A stretch of DNA of 21,543 nucleotides from Pascua guehoae (Eukaryota > Basidiomycota > Tremellomycetes > Trichosporonales > Trichosporonaceae), in assembly GCA_001600415.1 (NCBI GenBank), contig BCJX01000004.1:2325145-2346687 (forward strand). Direction: 5' to 3'. Under the pieces are notes generated by a model. The model had not been told where the DNA came from, did no database searches, and saw only the letters and a program-made list of their open reading frames with translations. The translations under genes and the position numbers were made by a program. Every line of letters begins with the position of its first letter. Position 1 is the stretch's first letter. Below, piece after piece: positions 7,886 through 18,271 of the stretch.

Positions 7886-10036
7886 ATGGCTCCTCCTCCA
7901 TCATGGGTTCAGGCTCTCAAGCCTGCGGGCCCGCAGGGATCCGACCTCCTCACCGCCGAGCGCGCAGGGAGCAATGTCGACTCGAACCGACTCGCCGAGC
8001 TGCTCCACACGCGCGAGGTCCTCGACAAGAAGAAGCAGCTGACGGACATTATCAGCCGTGAGCCCGTGTTCAACAAGAACGAGCTGCTGTCGATGGGCCG
8101 CGTGGACAAGATCCAGCGCTCGCTCGCTCGTGGCAAGCAGCTCAAGCGGCTCGCAAAGAACCACAACTGGACCCAGAAGGAGTACCAGATGGCGGCGACG
8201 ATTGCTGGCGAGCCAAACGTCTATGGCCTGCACGACAGCATGTTCCTCGTCACCCTCCGTGAGCAGGGCACCCCCGAGCAGCACAAGCTCTTCCTCGAGC
8301 GCGCCGAGCAGTCCAAGATTATCGGATGCTACGCCCAGACGGAGCTCGGCCACGGCTCCAACGTCCGCGGCCTCGAGACGACGGCTACCTGGAGCCCAGA
8401 GGACAAGACCTTTATCCTCCACTCGCCCGCCCTCACCGCCTCCAAGTGGTGGATCGGATCGCTCGGTCGTGTCGCCAACCACGCCGTCGTCATGGCCCAG
8501 CTTTACATTGACGGCAAGTCGTACGGCCCCCACCCCTTCGTCCTCCAGATCCGTGACCTCAACACCCACGAGCCCCTCGAGAACATTTATGTCGGCGACA
8601 TTGGTCCCAAGTTTGGCTACAAGTGAGTCGGCTGTCGTAATCTGCAGAAAAAAAAAGCAGCACCTAACAAACTCCCCAGCTCCATGGACAACGGTTATCT
8701 CCTCCTGAACCACGTCAAGATCCCCCACGTCAACATGCTTGCCCGCTTCAACGTCGTCGACCCCGTCACCAGCAAGTACCGCCGCGTCGGTTCGCCATCC
8801 CTCATCTACGGTACCTTGACATGGGTTCGCTCCAACATTGTGCTCGAGGCCGGTTCTGCCCTTGCTCGCGGTGTGACGATTGCGACGCGCTACTGCGCCG
8901 TCCGTCGCCAGTTCCAGGACCGCGACGCCGAAGAGGCGGGCGCGGTTGGCGAGACCCCCGTGCTCAACTACAAGATGGTCCAGATCCGTCTCCTGCCCTT
9001 GCTTGCCGCCACGTACGCGTTGCACTTTACCGGCCGCGGCATGATGGCGCTTTACGAGGCCAACCAGGCGCAGATGCAGAAGAACCTCCAGGGTGGCGTT
9101 GGCGCCTCGAAGCGCGCCCCAGGCCCCGAGGAGCTCAACGCCGGTGCCGACCTCCTTGCCGACCTGCACGCGACGTCGTGTGGCCTCAAGGCGCTCGGTT
9201 CCACGATTGCCATTGAGGGTCTCGAGATGTGCCGCCGCGCTTGCGGTGGACACGGCTACAGCAGCTACTCGGGCGTCGGCCCCTGGTACTCCGACTACCT
9301 CCCCACCGTCACTTGGGAGGGTGACAACTACATGATCACCCAGCAGGTCGCGCGCTACCTCCTCAAGACGGCGCGCGCTGTTCAGGACGGCACTGCGGCG
9401 CCAAACGAGACGGCACGCATCCTCTCGCACTACCTCTCGCGCAGGGACACGGGTGCGGCCTATGATGTGCTCAACGACGACGCCGACATTGTCGCTGCGT
9501 TTGCGTGGCGCACCGCCTTCCTCACGTTTGAGGCCCTCCGCCTCCGTGACAAGCAGAAGCAGTCGTGGAACTCGCTCCTCGTCCACTTCTGGCGCCTCAG
9601 CACCGCCCACTCGCAGTACCTCGTCGTGCGCAACTTTTACGACGCCGTCTGCGCCGACCCTTCGCGTGTCGCCGGCTCGGTTGGCGACGAGACGGCCGGT
9701 GTCCTCCGCAACCTCTTCCAGCTCTACGCCCTGCACACGCTCGAGACGCACGCCGCCGAGTTTGTCACGTCGGGCGCCGTCACCACAAACCAGATCACCC
9801 TCGTCCGCACAAAGGGTATCATGGCCCTCCTCGACAAGGTCCGCCCCCACGCCGTCCGTCTCGTCGACGCCTGGTCCTTCTCCGACTACCTCCTCGACTC
9901 GTCTCTCGGTCGCTACGACGGCAAGGTCTACGAGGACCTCTTCTACCGCGCAAGCCAAACCAACCCCGTCAACGCGCTCACGTTTGACCCTTACCCCGAC
10001 TCGGAAGTGCTCGTCAAGAGGGTCGCAAAGTTGTAA
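7886..10036 (+). CDS. POX1: Peroxisomal acyl-CoA oxidase (fatty-acid beta-oxidation, first step)
   Basis: Exons 7886-8622 and 8680-10036 encode 697 residues, normal for the family. The 57-bp intron has GTGAGT, CTAAC and CCCCAG, and rebuilds the Asn codon of the conserved FGYNSMDNG. The start sits in CAACCATGG; the 15 upstream in-frame codons lie in the leader. The enzyme oxidises acyl-CoA to trans-2-enoyl-CoA with FAD and passes electrons to O2, making H2O2. The N-terminal helical domain is followed by the FAD/substrate segment CYAQTELGHGSNVRGLETTA (148-167), then WWIGSLGR. The C-terminal half has CGGHGYSSYSG (434-444) and the catalytic Glu459 in VTWEGDNYMITQQVARYLLK. The last residues AKL are a type 1 peroxisomal targeting signal. 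Codon use is highly G/C-biased, as in well-expressed genes, and this explains the 789-codon frame open on the opposite strand. Chain-length specificity cannot be read from the sequence. Confidence 0.97.
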
Positions 10037-10280
10037 ATCAGTATCCGACACCAAAACCAACAAAACACCACACACCCCTATCCCATTTCTCGGTTTGTCT
10101 CTTAGGTAGTGGACAACATGTATGGATTGTGCAATGCCTTTTGCGATGTACTGTAAAGTACAACGACAAACAAGAAATGCTCGTCTCTTGGAGCATGCAG
10201 CCAAGGGCCAGGTGAAGGATGAGGTGAATGCAGTTGCCACCCATCCGTCTTTTATGCTCACCATCATCAAATGACCACCA

Positions 10281-10372
10281 GCCCGTTTATATCAGTCGGT
10301 AGATAGTTTGACTCTTACTACCAACAGTGTGTAAGCAATCAAAATGTCATGGGTTCGAGCCCCATAATGGGC
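10281..10372 (+). tRNA. tRNA-Lys (anticodon CUU) with a 20-nt intron
   Basis: A full cloverleaf can be drawn. Acceptor stem GCCCGTT/AATGGGC (10281-10287 with 10366-10372, one G-U). D stem TATC/GATA with loop AGTCGGTA. Anticodon stem TTTGA/TCAAA (10307-10311 with 10339-10343). Anticodon CTT at 10314-10316, five-base variable loop ATGTC, and T arm ATGGG-TTCGAGC-CCCAT. The intron (10318-10337) follows position 37, the canonical site, and its GTAAG (10331-10335) can pair with CTTAC of the anticodon loop, as in archetypal pre-tRNA introns. Box B GGTTCGAGCCC is good. Box A is weak because the D stem is AU-rich (TATATCAGTCGG where most tRNAs have TRGCNNAGTGG), but the stem changes are pair-preserving, which argues against simple decay. 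Mature length is 72 nt before CCA. Confidence 0.9.
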
Positions 10373-10378
10373 TTATCC

Positions 10379-10383
10379 TTTTT
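10379..10383 (+). terminator. RNA polymerase III terminator of tRNA-Lys
   Basis: A TTTTT run begins seven bases after the last acceptor-stem base. This is the normal position and signal for Pol III termination. Confidence 0.85.
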
Positions 10384-10835
10384 AGGCGCTCTGTCATGGG
10401 CTTGAGAGAGTTGCAGAAGTCAAGAATATGTGGAAGGGTATTTTGCTCTCAGTGCCACGTTCCCGAGGGGGCAAGGTGCTGTTTAGCGCTGAGGTATAGA
10501 TTCAGTAGTGTTGTGTTCCTGGGCGGCACCTAGAGTAAAACATATGTAAGAGGGATGATTAAGAGATGGTCTGATATCCACAGTTCAGCATAGCCGCCAC
10601 AACCCAGACGTCACTACTGGACATGACCTCCGTGCGCCATTTCACGTCAGTGTCTGTTGTCAGAACCTGCTGTGGAATGTTACGTAATGTGGAACTAGGC
10701 CTTGGGCCACGTGTCGAACCTCCACCAGCGTACCGACCGTACCGGCCAGGCCGGCCACCACACGACGATGGACGCGCCAACCCAAGCACATGATGACCAC
10801 CCTCTCAACCCACCACCCCTTCACCAAACACCACC

Positions 10836-13800
10836 ATGGCCACCCCCGGCCCCCCCGCCCCGACCCGGGGCACGACGACCGACGATCCCCGAGCCCCGCC
10901 ACCCCGCATCGACGGCGCACGGGCGCTCAAGCGCCTGAACCCGCCGCTCGGGCGGCGGCTGCTCGTCGCGCTCTGTTTCCCGCTCTTTATCCTCGCGGCC
11001 GCGCCGTACTGGTGGGCGACGACGAGTATTACGCGGCTGGCTCTGCCGAAGGAGAGGATTGCGGCGTTGGAGCATGCTGATGTGAGTCGTCGGGTGGGGA
11101 GGGGGGGGGTGCTGGGAGTTGGGGGTGGGGTGCTGGGGTGAAGGGTAAGGGGTGCTGTTGGGGCGGTGGGGAGTTGTCGGAAGGAGGGTGACGGGGGGAC
11201 CTTGGGGGGGAGGACAGTTGGGGTGGGTTAGAGTGTGTTGGAGGGATCAGGGCTGGGTATGGAGTGGGTTAAATGACAAGTTACTGTGGTAGGGCGGAGT
11301 CGCAGAGGGGACAGGGAGGAGGTTGGGAAGAAAGTAAGGGAGGGTGAAGAGGTAGGGAGGGTGGAGGAGGTAGGGAGGGTGAAGGAAGTAAGGGAGTGGA
11401 GGAAGCTGGCTGGGTCGTGAGGACTAGCTGGAACGTTCTGCAGGTTGGCCTGGAAGGTGTTGGGTATCCTCGATACTGTAGAGATCGGAGGTTCCTGGTC
11501 GCTCCTGGGCCGCTTGTGGGGTCACTCCTGGCGGCTGCTGGGACTGACATTGGAGGGTAGCTCCTGGGAGTGGTGTTGGTGGTGCCGGCGCTCCTGGTCA
11601 TGCTGCTGGAATGGTCGTCTCTGATGGATTTTGCTGGAGGATGCGGTGGAAATGGCGATGGTGATAGAGCTCCAGAGATTGCTCATGGCAACCCGTGGGC
11701 AACTCTTACTCTGCTCGAGGAGCTGTTGGAGCCCGTTGCTAGCAACGTGCAGCAACCGCGGAGACGAGGCTACGCTTGCACACTGCCAGCGGCGAGACTC
11801 GGAGGCATCACATCGCGCGTCGAGACCCGACCCATCACCCACAGCCGCTAACAACCGCAGATCCCACCACTCCGAACCCAGGTCCTGCTCACGGGCGACG
11901 CCTCGGCTTTCCCCCTCTCGCCGCAGGGCAAGCACTACCCCATGTCCGCGCTGCTCGGCGGCGTGTCCAAGCTCGTGACCGAAGGTGCCGACTGGGTGGT
12001 GCGGCGCGAGGGCCATGAGCGGACATGGGACCTGGTCTGGAAGCCCGAGGACGCATCCTCCTCTGCGCTGCGGGTACACATCAAGTTCGATCCGGCGGCC
12101 AACACGAGCTTCCCACTCGAGCCGTACATCCTACCCCCTGCGTACGTACCCACCTCCGACCCGGCGGCCCGGCGTGCAGAGGACGGAAGTCGCCTCGAAC
12201 CCGGAACAGTCATTATTCCCATCAGCCCCGAGCAGGTCCGCGAGCACAGCCTCCGCACGCATATCAAGATTGCTCTCATCAATGCCATTCACGGCCTCTT
12301 GCCACCGACGTGGGACGTGCCCAACCGCGCCCTCGCGTACGCGCCCAATGTGACGCTCAGCTTTGTCCTCCTCAACGAGGAGGCGGGGCAGGGGAGCTAC
12401 GTGAATGGGTGGGATGTCGAGGCGGCTATTCGCGGTGAGTCGGATGGCTGGGTGAGGTGAGGTGATAGCGAGGCGGGTTGGTGGGGAGGGAAGTGGGGAG
12501 AGAGCCAAGGCGGGTAGCCATGGCAGTACCGCCACCTTGGTGTCGCTGCCTTCCATCCGTCGTCCACTCTTGCACAATCAGCCGCCTGGCTATCTACAGC
12601 CGTCACTATGGCCGGCTACTGAATACCTCGTTGACCACCTCGTTCCCTGACCTCACGCTGACCGCCAGACCACTTCCAACCCCACCTCGACGCACTCGCG
12701 CCCGTGCACAACTTTAGCATCGAGAGCCAGGTGCTCTACCACGCTCCATTGACGTTTGAGCCTGTGCGTGAGGGCGAGACCTGGGTGGTCGACGAGGATG
12801 GACTCAAGACGTTTGTTAGCGAGCGGTGGAGTCTTGGTGAGTCCCATCTCCCGAGCCAAGGGGAAACGAGGTGGCTTGGTGTCGCCATACCATGATCGAA
12901 GTTGGGCTAGAGTTGTGACTGGTGTCTCAAGGGGATGGGTCTAGTCTGACTGCGTGCGAGTGGTGGCTACACTCACTGAGAGCTCGAGTGAGAGATTTAT
13001 GGGCTGTGGAGGGCAGGCGGGAAAGGATCCGTCAAGTGTGATCCATTGGGAACGGCCATGGACATGGCCGCAACGTCGGCAACGCGGATAATGTGCCTCT
13101 CAGTTGTGGATTGTATGGCTGTGATCTGTGCTGTCAGTTGTGACAAGCAAGCAATCCAGCTACCTACCCATGGCCAGCGCGTGTCCCGGGCCTCACATCC
13201 CACCCCCAACGCCGCCCGCTAACGCCCAGACTCGCAGAGCAGCAACAACCCCGTGCTCCGCTTCCTCCTCTACGTCCCGTCGGCCGCCCACCGCCCCCTC
13301 CGCCTCGCCGTCGACGGTACGTCCAAAGTCCAATCCCGCCATAAACTAACAGACAGGCGCCGACTCATTCCTGATCCCGCAATCCGGCTCGGTCGTAATC
13401 CTCAACCCACCCCCCTCGATCTCTGAGGGCGGCCACCACCTAACCCTGCGCGCGCTGGACGCAGCCTTCTCCCAGTTCCAATCACACCTGTTTGCCCTCC
13501 TCGCCCTCCCCGAGACGCCCGAGCACATCCACCCCTTCCACGTCTCGTACTTCTCAAGCATGCCCTTCGACCGCACCGGGGAAGCCCCACTCATCGCGCG
13601 CCCGCTCGCGGACCCCCTCTCGCCCTGGCAGCTCGACACGGTTCTGCGCGCGCGCCTGGCGGAAAACTCGCGCGAGGCACGCACCACCCTCGCGGGCATT
13701 GTGCGCCTCGTGGACAAGATTGAGGAGATGAAGATTGAGGACGAGGTCCGCGACAAGGTCCGCGCGGCGGTGCGCAAGCTCGAGGCGGTGAGTCACGGGT

Positions 13801-14925
13801 GGCGTGGGAGTGTGGTGACGGTATGGTCTGGGCTGGGTACGGTATGGGGTCTGGGCTGGCCCTGGCGCTGGGTCGAGAACCACGGTTCGGGCTACGCAGC
13901 GAGCTCCGTCCTCGCCCTGCACGTCATGCCCGCTCCCCCCTCGGCTCCGAGGCATTGACTCTACCCAAACCCGTATGGCCTGGCTCTGGGTCTGAGCAAA
14001 GGTCTGGATCTGGGTACACGTCTGGGTCTGGGACTGGGAGTGGCGACGGTGTAGGGTACCCAGTCGGCTCCGTCCCCAGCCCGCACGTCATGCCGACCGC
14101 CCTCGGCTGTGAGGCAGGCACTGGTGCCCATCTCCCATACCAGCACGTTCCATTCGTTCGGCTCCGAACCTGGCACTGACACCCAGCTCCCCGCCGCGGC
14201 ACGCTCAAAGTCGCCCCTGCCCGCCTTCCGCCTCGCGCGCGATGCGGTCGCACTCGCCAACGACGCATTCTTTGACCCCGGTATGATGGGCCTGCTGTAC
14301 TTTGTGAGTTCCGGGGGTTTTCGAGCTGGTTGCAAAGGGGCACTTTGCTACTTTGCCACTTTGCCACCTCTAGAGTCTAAAGTTCCTGGAAAGCTGCCAC
14401 TGGTCCGAGTGGCAATTCGCCACTTGCATGAGTGGCAATTTGCCACCAACACATGGGGAAAGTTTGCCCTAACGAGTGGCGAGTACAGTCCTGCAGCGTC
14501 GGCCGGACCTCGACGTGCATCTGCATCTGCATCGTCATCTGCGTCTACTTCGACTGGTGCCTGTGGCAGTCTGGACCCAGTCCGGCTACTTGTGCGACGA
14601 TTCCAGAACAATTCACGAAAGCACCGCTGACACGCAGCCCGACCAACACAAGTTTGCCGTCTACACGCCGCTGTTTGCGCCCATTGGCGTGAGCATCCTT
14701 GCGGGGCTCTTCCGCGAGCTCCTTGCGTGGCGGAAGCGGAGGGCCGCCAAGGGGGCTGCCGAGGGTGAGGTTGAGGACGAGGACGGGGGCGAAAAGGAGA
14801 CAGAGGTGGCGGCTGCGCGCGCGAGTGGCGAATCTGACTCTGTAGCTACGACGACTGCCACAGACACTGCTCGTGCCACAATAGACTCCACTGTACGAAC
14901 CAGGTCGGCTGGGCAGGCGAGCTAG
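10836..14925 (+). CDS. PIGS: GPI transamidase subunit PIG-S / Gpi17, seven exons
   Basis: Exons 10836-11081, 11861-12434, 12669-12836, 13230-13316, 13357-13787, 14187-14303 and 14638-14925 join in phase to 636 residues. All introns have GT(G/A)NGT donors and CAG acceptors. The ATG lies in CCACCATGG. The protein is an ER-membrane subunit of the complex that cleaves the C-terminal signal of precursors and attaches the GPI anchor. The family layout is clear: short cytosolic N-terminus, membrane helix at about 42-60 (LLVALCFPLFILAAAPYWW), then SITRLALPKERIAALE, a large lumenal domain with YVNGWDVEAAIR, FSIESQVLYHAP, SNNPVLRFLLYVPS and FFDPGMMGLLYF, and a second helix near 548-566 (FAVYTPLFAPIGVSILAGLF) before a cytosolic tail. 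The tail is long and acidic (about 70 residues, rich in E/D, A and T), beyond the usual end. Introns are 779, 234, 393, 40, 399 and 334 bp; the long ones are repeat-rich. Confidence 0.95.
11095..11220 (+). repeat. G-run cluster in PIG-S intron 1
   Basis: About 125 bp dense in runs of 3-9 G on the transcript strand, separated by one to a few bases (GGGGAGGGGGGGGGTGCTGGG and similar). Strong G-quadruplex potential in the pre-mRNA. Confidence 0.7.
11334..11405 (+). repeat. 18-bp tandem repeat, four copies, in PIG-S intron 1
   Basis: Four adjacent 18-bp units based on GTAGGGAGGGTGGAGGAG at 11334, 11352, 11370 and 11388, diverging by a few bases each. Purine-only except for T. Confidence 0.85.
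13900..14122 (+). repeat. Imperfect segmental duplication in PIG-S intron 5
   Basis: Segments near 13900-13957 and 14063-14122 align, sharing GCTCCGTCC, GCACGTCATGCC and CCCTCGGCT followed by GAGGCA. The sequence between and before them is a degenerate run of GGTCTGGGCTGGGT-like units. Confidence 0.7.
14342..14480 (+). repeat. GTGGC/GCCAC repeat field with palindromes in PIG-S intron 6
   Basis: Eight GCCAC or GTGGC pentamers lie within 126 bp (14355, 14363, 14396, 14409, 14419, 14432, 14442 and 14476). Two form hairpin-capable palindromes: AGTGGCAATTCGCCACT (14408-14424) and GTGGCAATTTGCCAC (14432-14446, perfect 7-bp arms around one base). Confidence 0.85.
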
Positions 14926-15697
14926 CGGCCGTGTTAGTAGACTAGATGCACGACAAGATGCAGAGCAGACATGCATTCCGCTGGCTATGACACAGTACAG
15001 GCATGACACAATTCGCTCGCGTTTGTGTTGGTTTGGCGGCGATAGCCAGTTGGTAGCAAGTTTTTTAGACAAGAGCGCGTAAAAGAGGTTACTGATTTTC
15101 GGATTCGGATTTCCCACACGACAGACGGAGGTTGCTTTCTTTCTTTCTTTGTACTTCTAGCGATTTGATAGAGATTGGCGCGGGAAGGGACGGGACGGCG
15201 CCGGACGGGGATTGCGATGGCGGTTGGGTCGGTGGACGGAAAATGGTCAATGTGGACGAGGGGGATTGAATGTGGGGGGGTCGTTTGTGAACGGGGGCCG
15301 AGAAAAGTGGGTGTGGGGTCGTTGGGGACAATGCAAAATGTATGAGTTCCAATGATGATGCTGTTTTGATGCTGCCATCTCCTCTTCATTCCCACTCGTC
15401 TCGGGGCCTCGAACGCAAGCCGTGTCAGCGGCTTGAGGGCGATGCGATGCGATGCGGTGCATCGGCCCTGGCGCGATCGCGCCACATGGTCGCGCCACCG
15501 GATCGCGACCATTCATGGCGATGCCACGGGCCGCCACAGTCTCGCGCGTGAGCGCTAGATCGCACACGGCGTCGCGATGTGTGGCGTGTCGCGGCATCGC
15601 GGTGTTGTAGTGTACGCGGTGTCGCCTTCTTTCTTACATGTGTGTCGTGCGGTTGGCTGGCACATTGCGGTGCCAGCCACGCACACATCGACACGGC
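14926..15697. other. Convergent intergenic region between PIG-S and the acidic-protein gene
   Basis: Both flanking genes end here. It includes a short CTTT run (15138-15150), G-rich sequence (15180-15320), and a palindrome-rich stretch at 15440-15610 listed separately. No coding frame with native codon use and no RNA gene seen. Confidence 0.6.
15469..15512. repeat. Perfect 16-bp palindrome followed by a 9-bp-arm hairpin
   Basis: TGGCGCGATCGCGCCA (15469-15484) is a perfect palindrome. One base later, ATGGTCGCG (15486-15494) and CGCGACCAT (15504-15512) are perfect inverted arms around a 9-bp loop. Both lie between converging genes. Confidence 0.9.
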
Positions 15698-18271
15698 TTA
15701 GATTTGCAAGGGGCGCATCTCGCCCAGCTTGCGCATGCGCCGCCGCTCTTTGCGGCTGAGGGGCTCGTCGTGCTCAGACTGTCCAGTGGGCTGCAGCAAG
15801 GGCGAGATGAGCATGCGGCTCGCCGGGTGCGCCATGGGGCCGGCAAGTGTGTCGGCGAGCGTGGCACGGTCCACGACCTTGCTTGCGGGCGAGCTAAAGC
15901 CGCCATATGTCGTCGACTGCGAGTCGCGGCGGCCAAAGTTGCGGCGCATATACATTGACACGGGGACCTTGTCAAAGCGGAAGAGATGGCGCAGCTCGTC
16001 GCCCTCGGCAGACTCGCTCGTGCCATTGTCGCCGACATGGAGCATGGACGCATCGAGCATGTCGTCGAGCGAAAAGGCGGGCTCGTCGTCGGACGGCGTC
16101 GTCTCGCGGTCGAGCGGGTCGACAAGGGCGCCCGCAGCGCGACGCGCGGCAATGTACCGTGGGTGGCCTGGAATGGACGAGTAGCGCTGCTTCTTGGTAG
16201 CAATGGGCGAAAACGAGTCGAGACGCGAACGGCGCTTGGTCGATGTAACCGACGCCGTGTCCGAGGTCTTGCTGCGGCGGCGGCGTGTAAACGGCGACTT
16301 TGTGGTCGTCTTGGAGCCGTCAATGACCGCATGCGCACACGGCTCCTCGCTCATGACGAACGTGCCCATGACTGGCACAGGGAGCGGCGTTGCTGGTGGC
16401 AAAACCATAGGCGGTGTCGAGGTGGTGCTCGTGCATGCAAGCCCTTGAATGTCTGGCGTCGCAGCAGCCGATACCGAGCTGGCCGTGGAGAGTGCAGGTG
16501 TCTCAAAGACGTGTTCCAGCACATTGTCAAATGTGCAGTCCAACACATTCTCAAACGTGTCTGGCAGGTCGGCCATGTCGGTCACGACCAGGGCTGGAGG
16601 TTGAGAATCGAGCCCAGGTACCTCGAGAGGAAACGTCGAAATGACACCTCCGTAGCCGGTCGAAAGCTGCTGCCCGATGAGTTCATCGAGCGCAGGGCTG
16701 TCGAGGACAGGCATATCCTCCTCGGCCATCGAGTCGGTCGTGTCGCCGCCGTCGTCGTCGCCGTCGCCGGCAGACCAGTCGCTGTCCGTGTCGGAATAGT
16801 CATTGGCATCTGCGTCAATGACGAGCTGCTGCTCGCTGGCGGACAACGACGTGCTCTCGCCGACAGAGCCTGCAGTCACCGAGCCCGCAGTCCTCGAGCT
16901 GCGGTCGCCGCGGTGACGCGAGCGCGAGCGCTCGTGACGCGGCTGGACGAGCACAAACTGGCCGTCCCAGTTCTCCATGAGAATGAGCGGCGCGTCGGCG
17001 ACGGGTGCCTCTTGCTCGGTGGCAAACGGAATAGGGTAACCAAACTCGTCTAGCGTGTCGTCCCCGGACTCGGTCGACGACGTCGAGTCGCTCATCGGGT
17101 CGTCAGAGTCGGACATGTGAACCGACGACTGCGACTGCATGCCGTCAATATCAGAACCCGAGAGCTGGGCAATGAGGTCTTCGTCGTCCTCTTCTTCTTG
17201 CCAGCCTTCGGGCTCCGTGTCGTCCATTCCGGCGTCGGGGTAGCCTGCACCGTATGCAAGGTCTTCGATTTCCTGGCCAGCAAATGCCTCGTGCAAGCTG
17301 CCCATGGACTCTTCATCATCCGTCTCGTCATTGTAGAGCGAGACGGTGTTCTCGCGCTCCGACTCGTCGTCGCCGTACGACGACGTCGAGTCCGAGTCCA
17401 CGATAGGGTTGGATACACGGGCCTGTGTTGGAGTCTGCGGGGGGGAACTGGGTCAGCAAGCCGTGTCACGCCAGCACGGCACCATGCCCACTCACCACCG
17501 TGCCAAAGCGGTCACCTCCGAATCCAAACTTGTCGTCACGCGCACGCCGGCGTGCGACCTCTCCAAGTTTGATGAGACGCTTGCGCTCGCGGCCGTTTGG
17601 TCCCTCGGCTGTAGGCCGTGGTGTCGAGCCACGCTCGAATTGTTTCTTGGTGGAGGTAGGGGTGGTTGTTGTGGCTTTGCTCTTGCCCTTATCCTTGGCG
17701 AGGGATGGTGAGACAAGAGAATCACGCTTCTTTCCTTTGCGTGACACTGTAATGCTGGGAAAGACATCGTCGTCATCGTCGTCGTCGTCATCTTCATCGT
17801 CCTGCTCGTCGTCGTCGTCCTCCTCTGCGGGAGTGAGGTCGGACGACGAGTCGTCGTTGAAGACATTGTTGCGACGTTGTGTGCTAGAGCCCCCGCGGGA
17901 GCCAGAGCGAGACGACGACGATGCACGCGAGTTGGGATTGGGTCGGATGTTGAGTTTGATCTTGGGGAGGGAGAGTGCAGTGGTTGGGGGGGAGTGAATT
18001 GTGGAAGATGGGGAGGTTGGGCCTGGTCGTGTGAGCGAGCATGTACGCGGGCGGTGCATGTTGGATGAGGGGTAAATGTTATGAAAGGCACCAGTTGAAT
18101 TTTCCTAGGCCCCGTGATCGCACCAGCGTGCGACCAAACGGGACAGGTCCAACACGTCGTGCACGCGTATCCGCGCGCGTGGGAGTGGGAAATGATCAAG
18201 AGGGGGAATGGTGGCGACAACTCACCTCGTTTGCCCTTCCTCCCCGCCGGGCCGTTCATCGTAATGGACAT
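15698..18271 (-). CDS. Acidic, probably nuclear 769-aa protein; possible IFH1/CRF1-type cofactor
   Basis: Exons 18271-18226, 18022-17496 and 17434-15698 join in phase (770 codons with stop). Introns are 18225-18023 (GTGAGT...CCAG, 203 bp) and 17495-17435 (GTGAGT...GCTGAC...GCAG, 61 bp). The first ATG (18271) is used; a second lies four codons on. Features in order: basic N-terminus (NGPAGRKGKRG), SLPKIKLNIRPNPNSR (33-48), Ser/Arg stretch, nearly pure Asp/Glu tract (82-101), ERKRLIKLGEVARRRARDDK (161-180), a long acidic Ser/Asp region with TESGDDTLDEFGYPIPF (312-328) and PLILMENWDGQFVLVQP (340-356), then TRRRRSKTS and KKQRYSS as possible nuclear localisation signals, and a conserved-looking end FRFDKVPVSMYMRRNFGRR ... 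RKERRRMRKLGEM. Acidic blocks, a TDE-like core and RLIKxGE recall fungal IFH1/CRF1 coactivators of ribosomal protein genes; this is a weak analogy, not a demonstrated match. Confidence 0.88.

Larger units (their letters stand above)
10037..10835. other. Intergenic: acyl-CoA oxidase 3' end, tRNA-Lys, PIG-S promoter
   Basis: It holds the oxidase 3'UTR, the tRNA gene at 10281-10372 and its terminator. The remaining 450 bp before PIG-S shows no coding frame of note. Short CGTACCG/CCGGCC repeats at 10730-10757 include GGCCAGGCCGGCC. The last 60 bp before the PIG-S ATG are C/A-rich (ACCACC, CAACCCACC), like a fungal leader. Confidence 0.6.

Noticed and set aside
7901..10270. A 789-codon open frame on the minus strand opposite acyl-CoA oxidase
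   Set aside because: Strong G/C third positions of the real gene leave the complementary frame free of stops. The peptide has no domain, and the plus strand has clear acyl-CoA oxidase motifs and an intron.
11570..11851. Open plus-strand frame in PIG-S intron 1 that could be an extra exon
   Set aside because: Joining exon 1 directly to exon 2 gives the family sequence (RIAALEHAD then IPPLRTQVLL) in phase; the frame is made of GCTCCTGG-type repeats.
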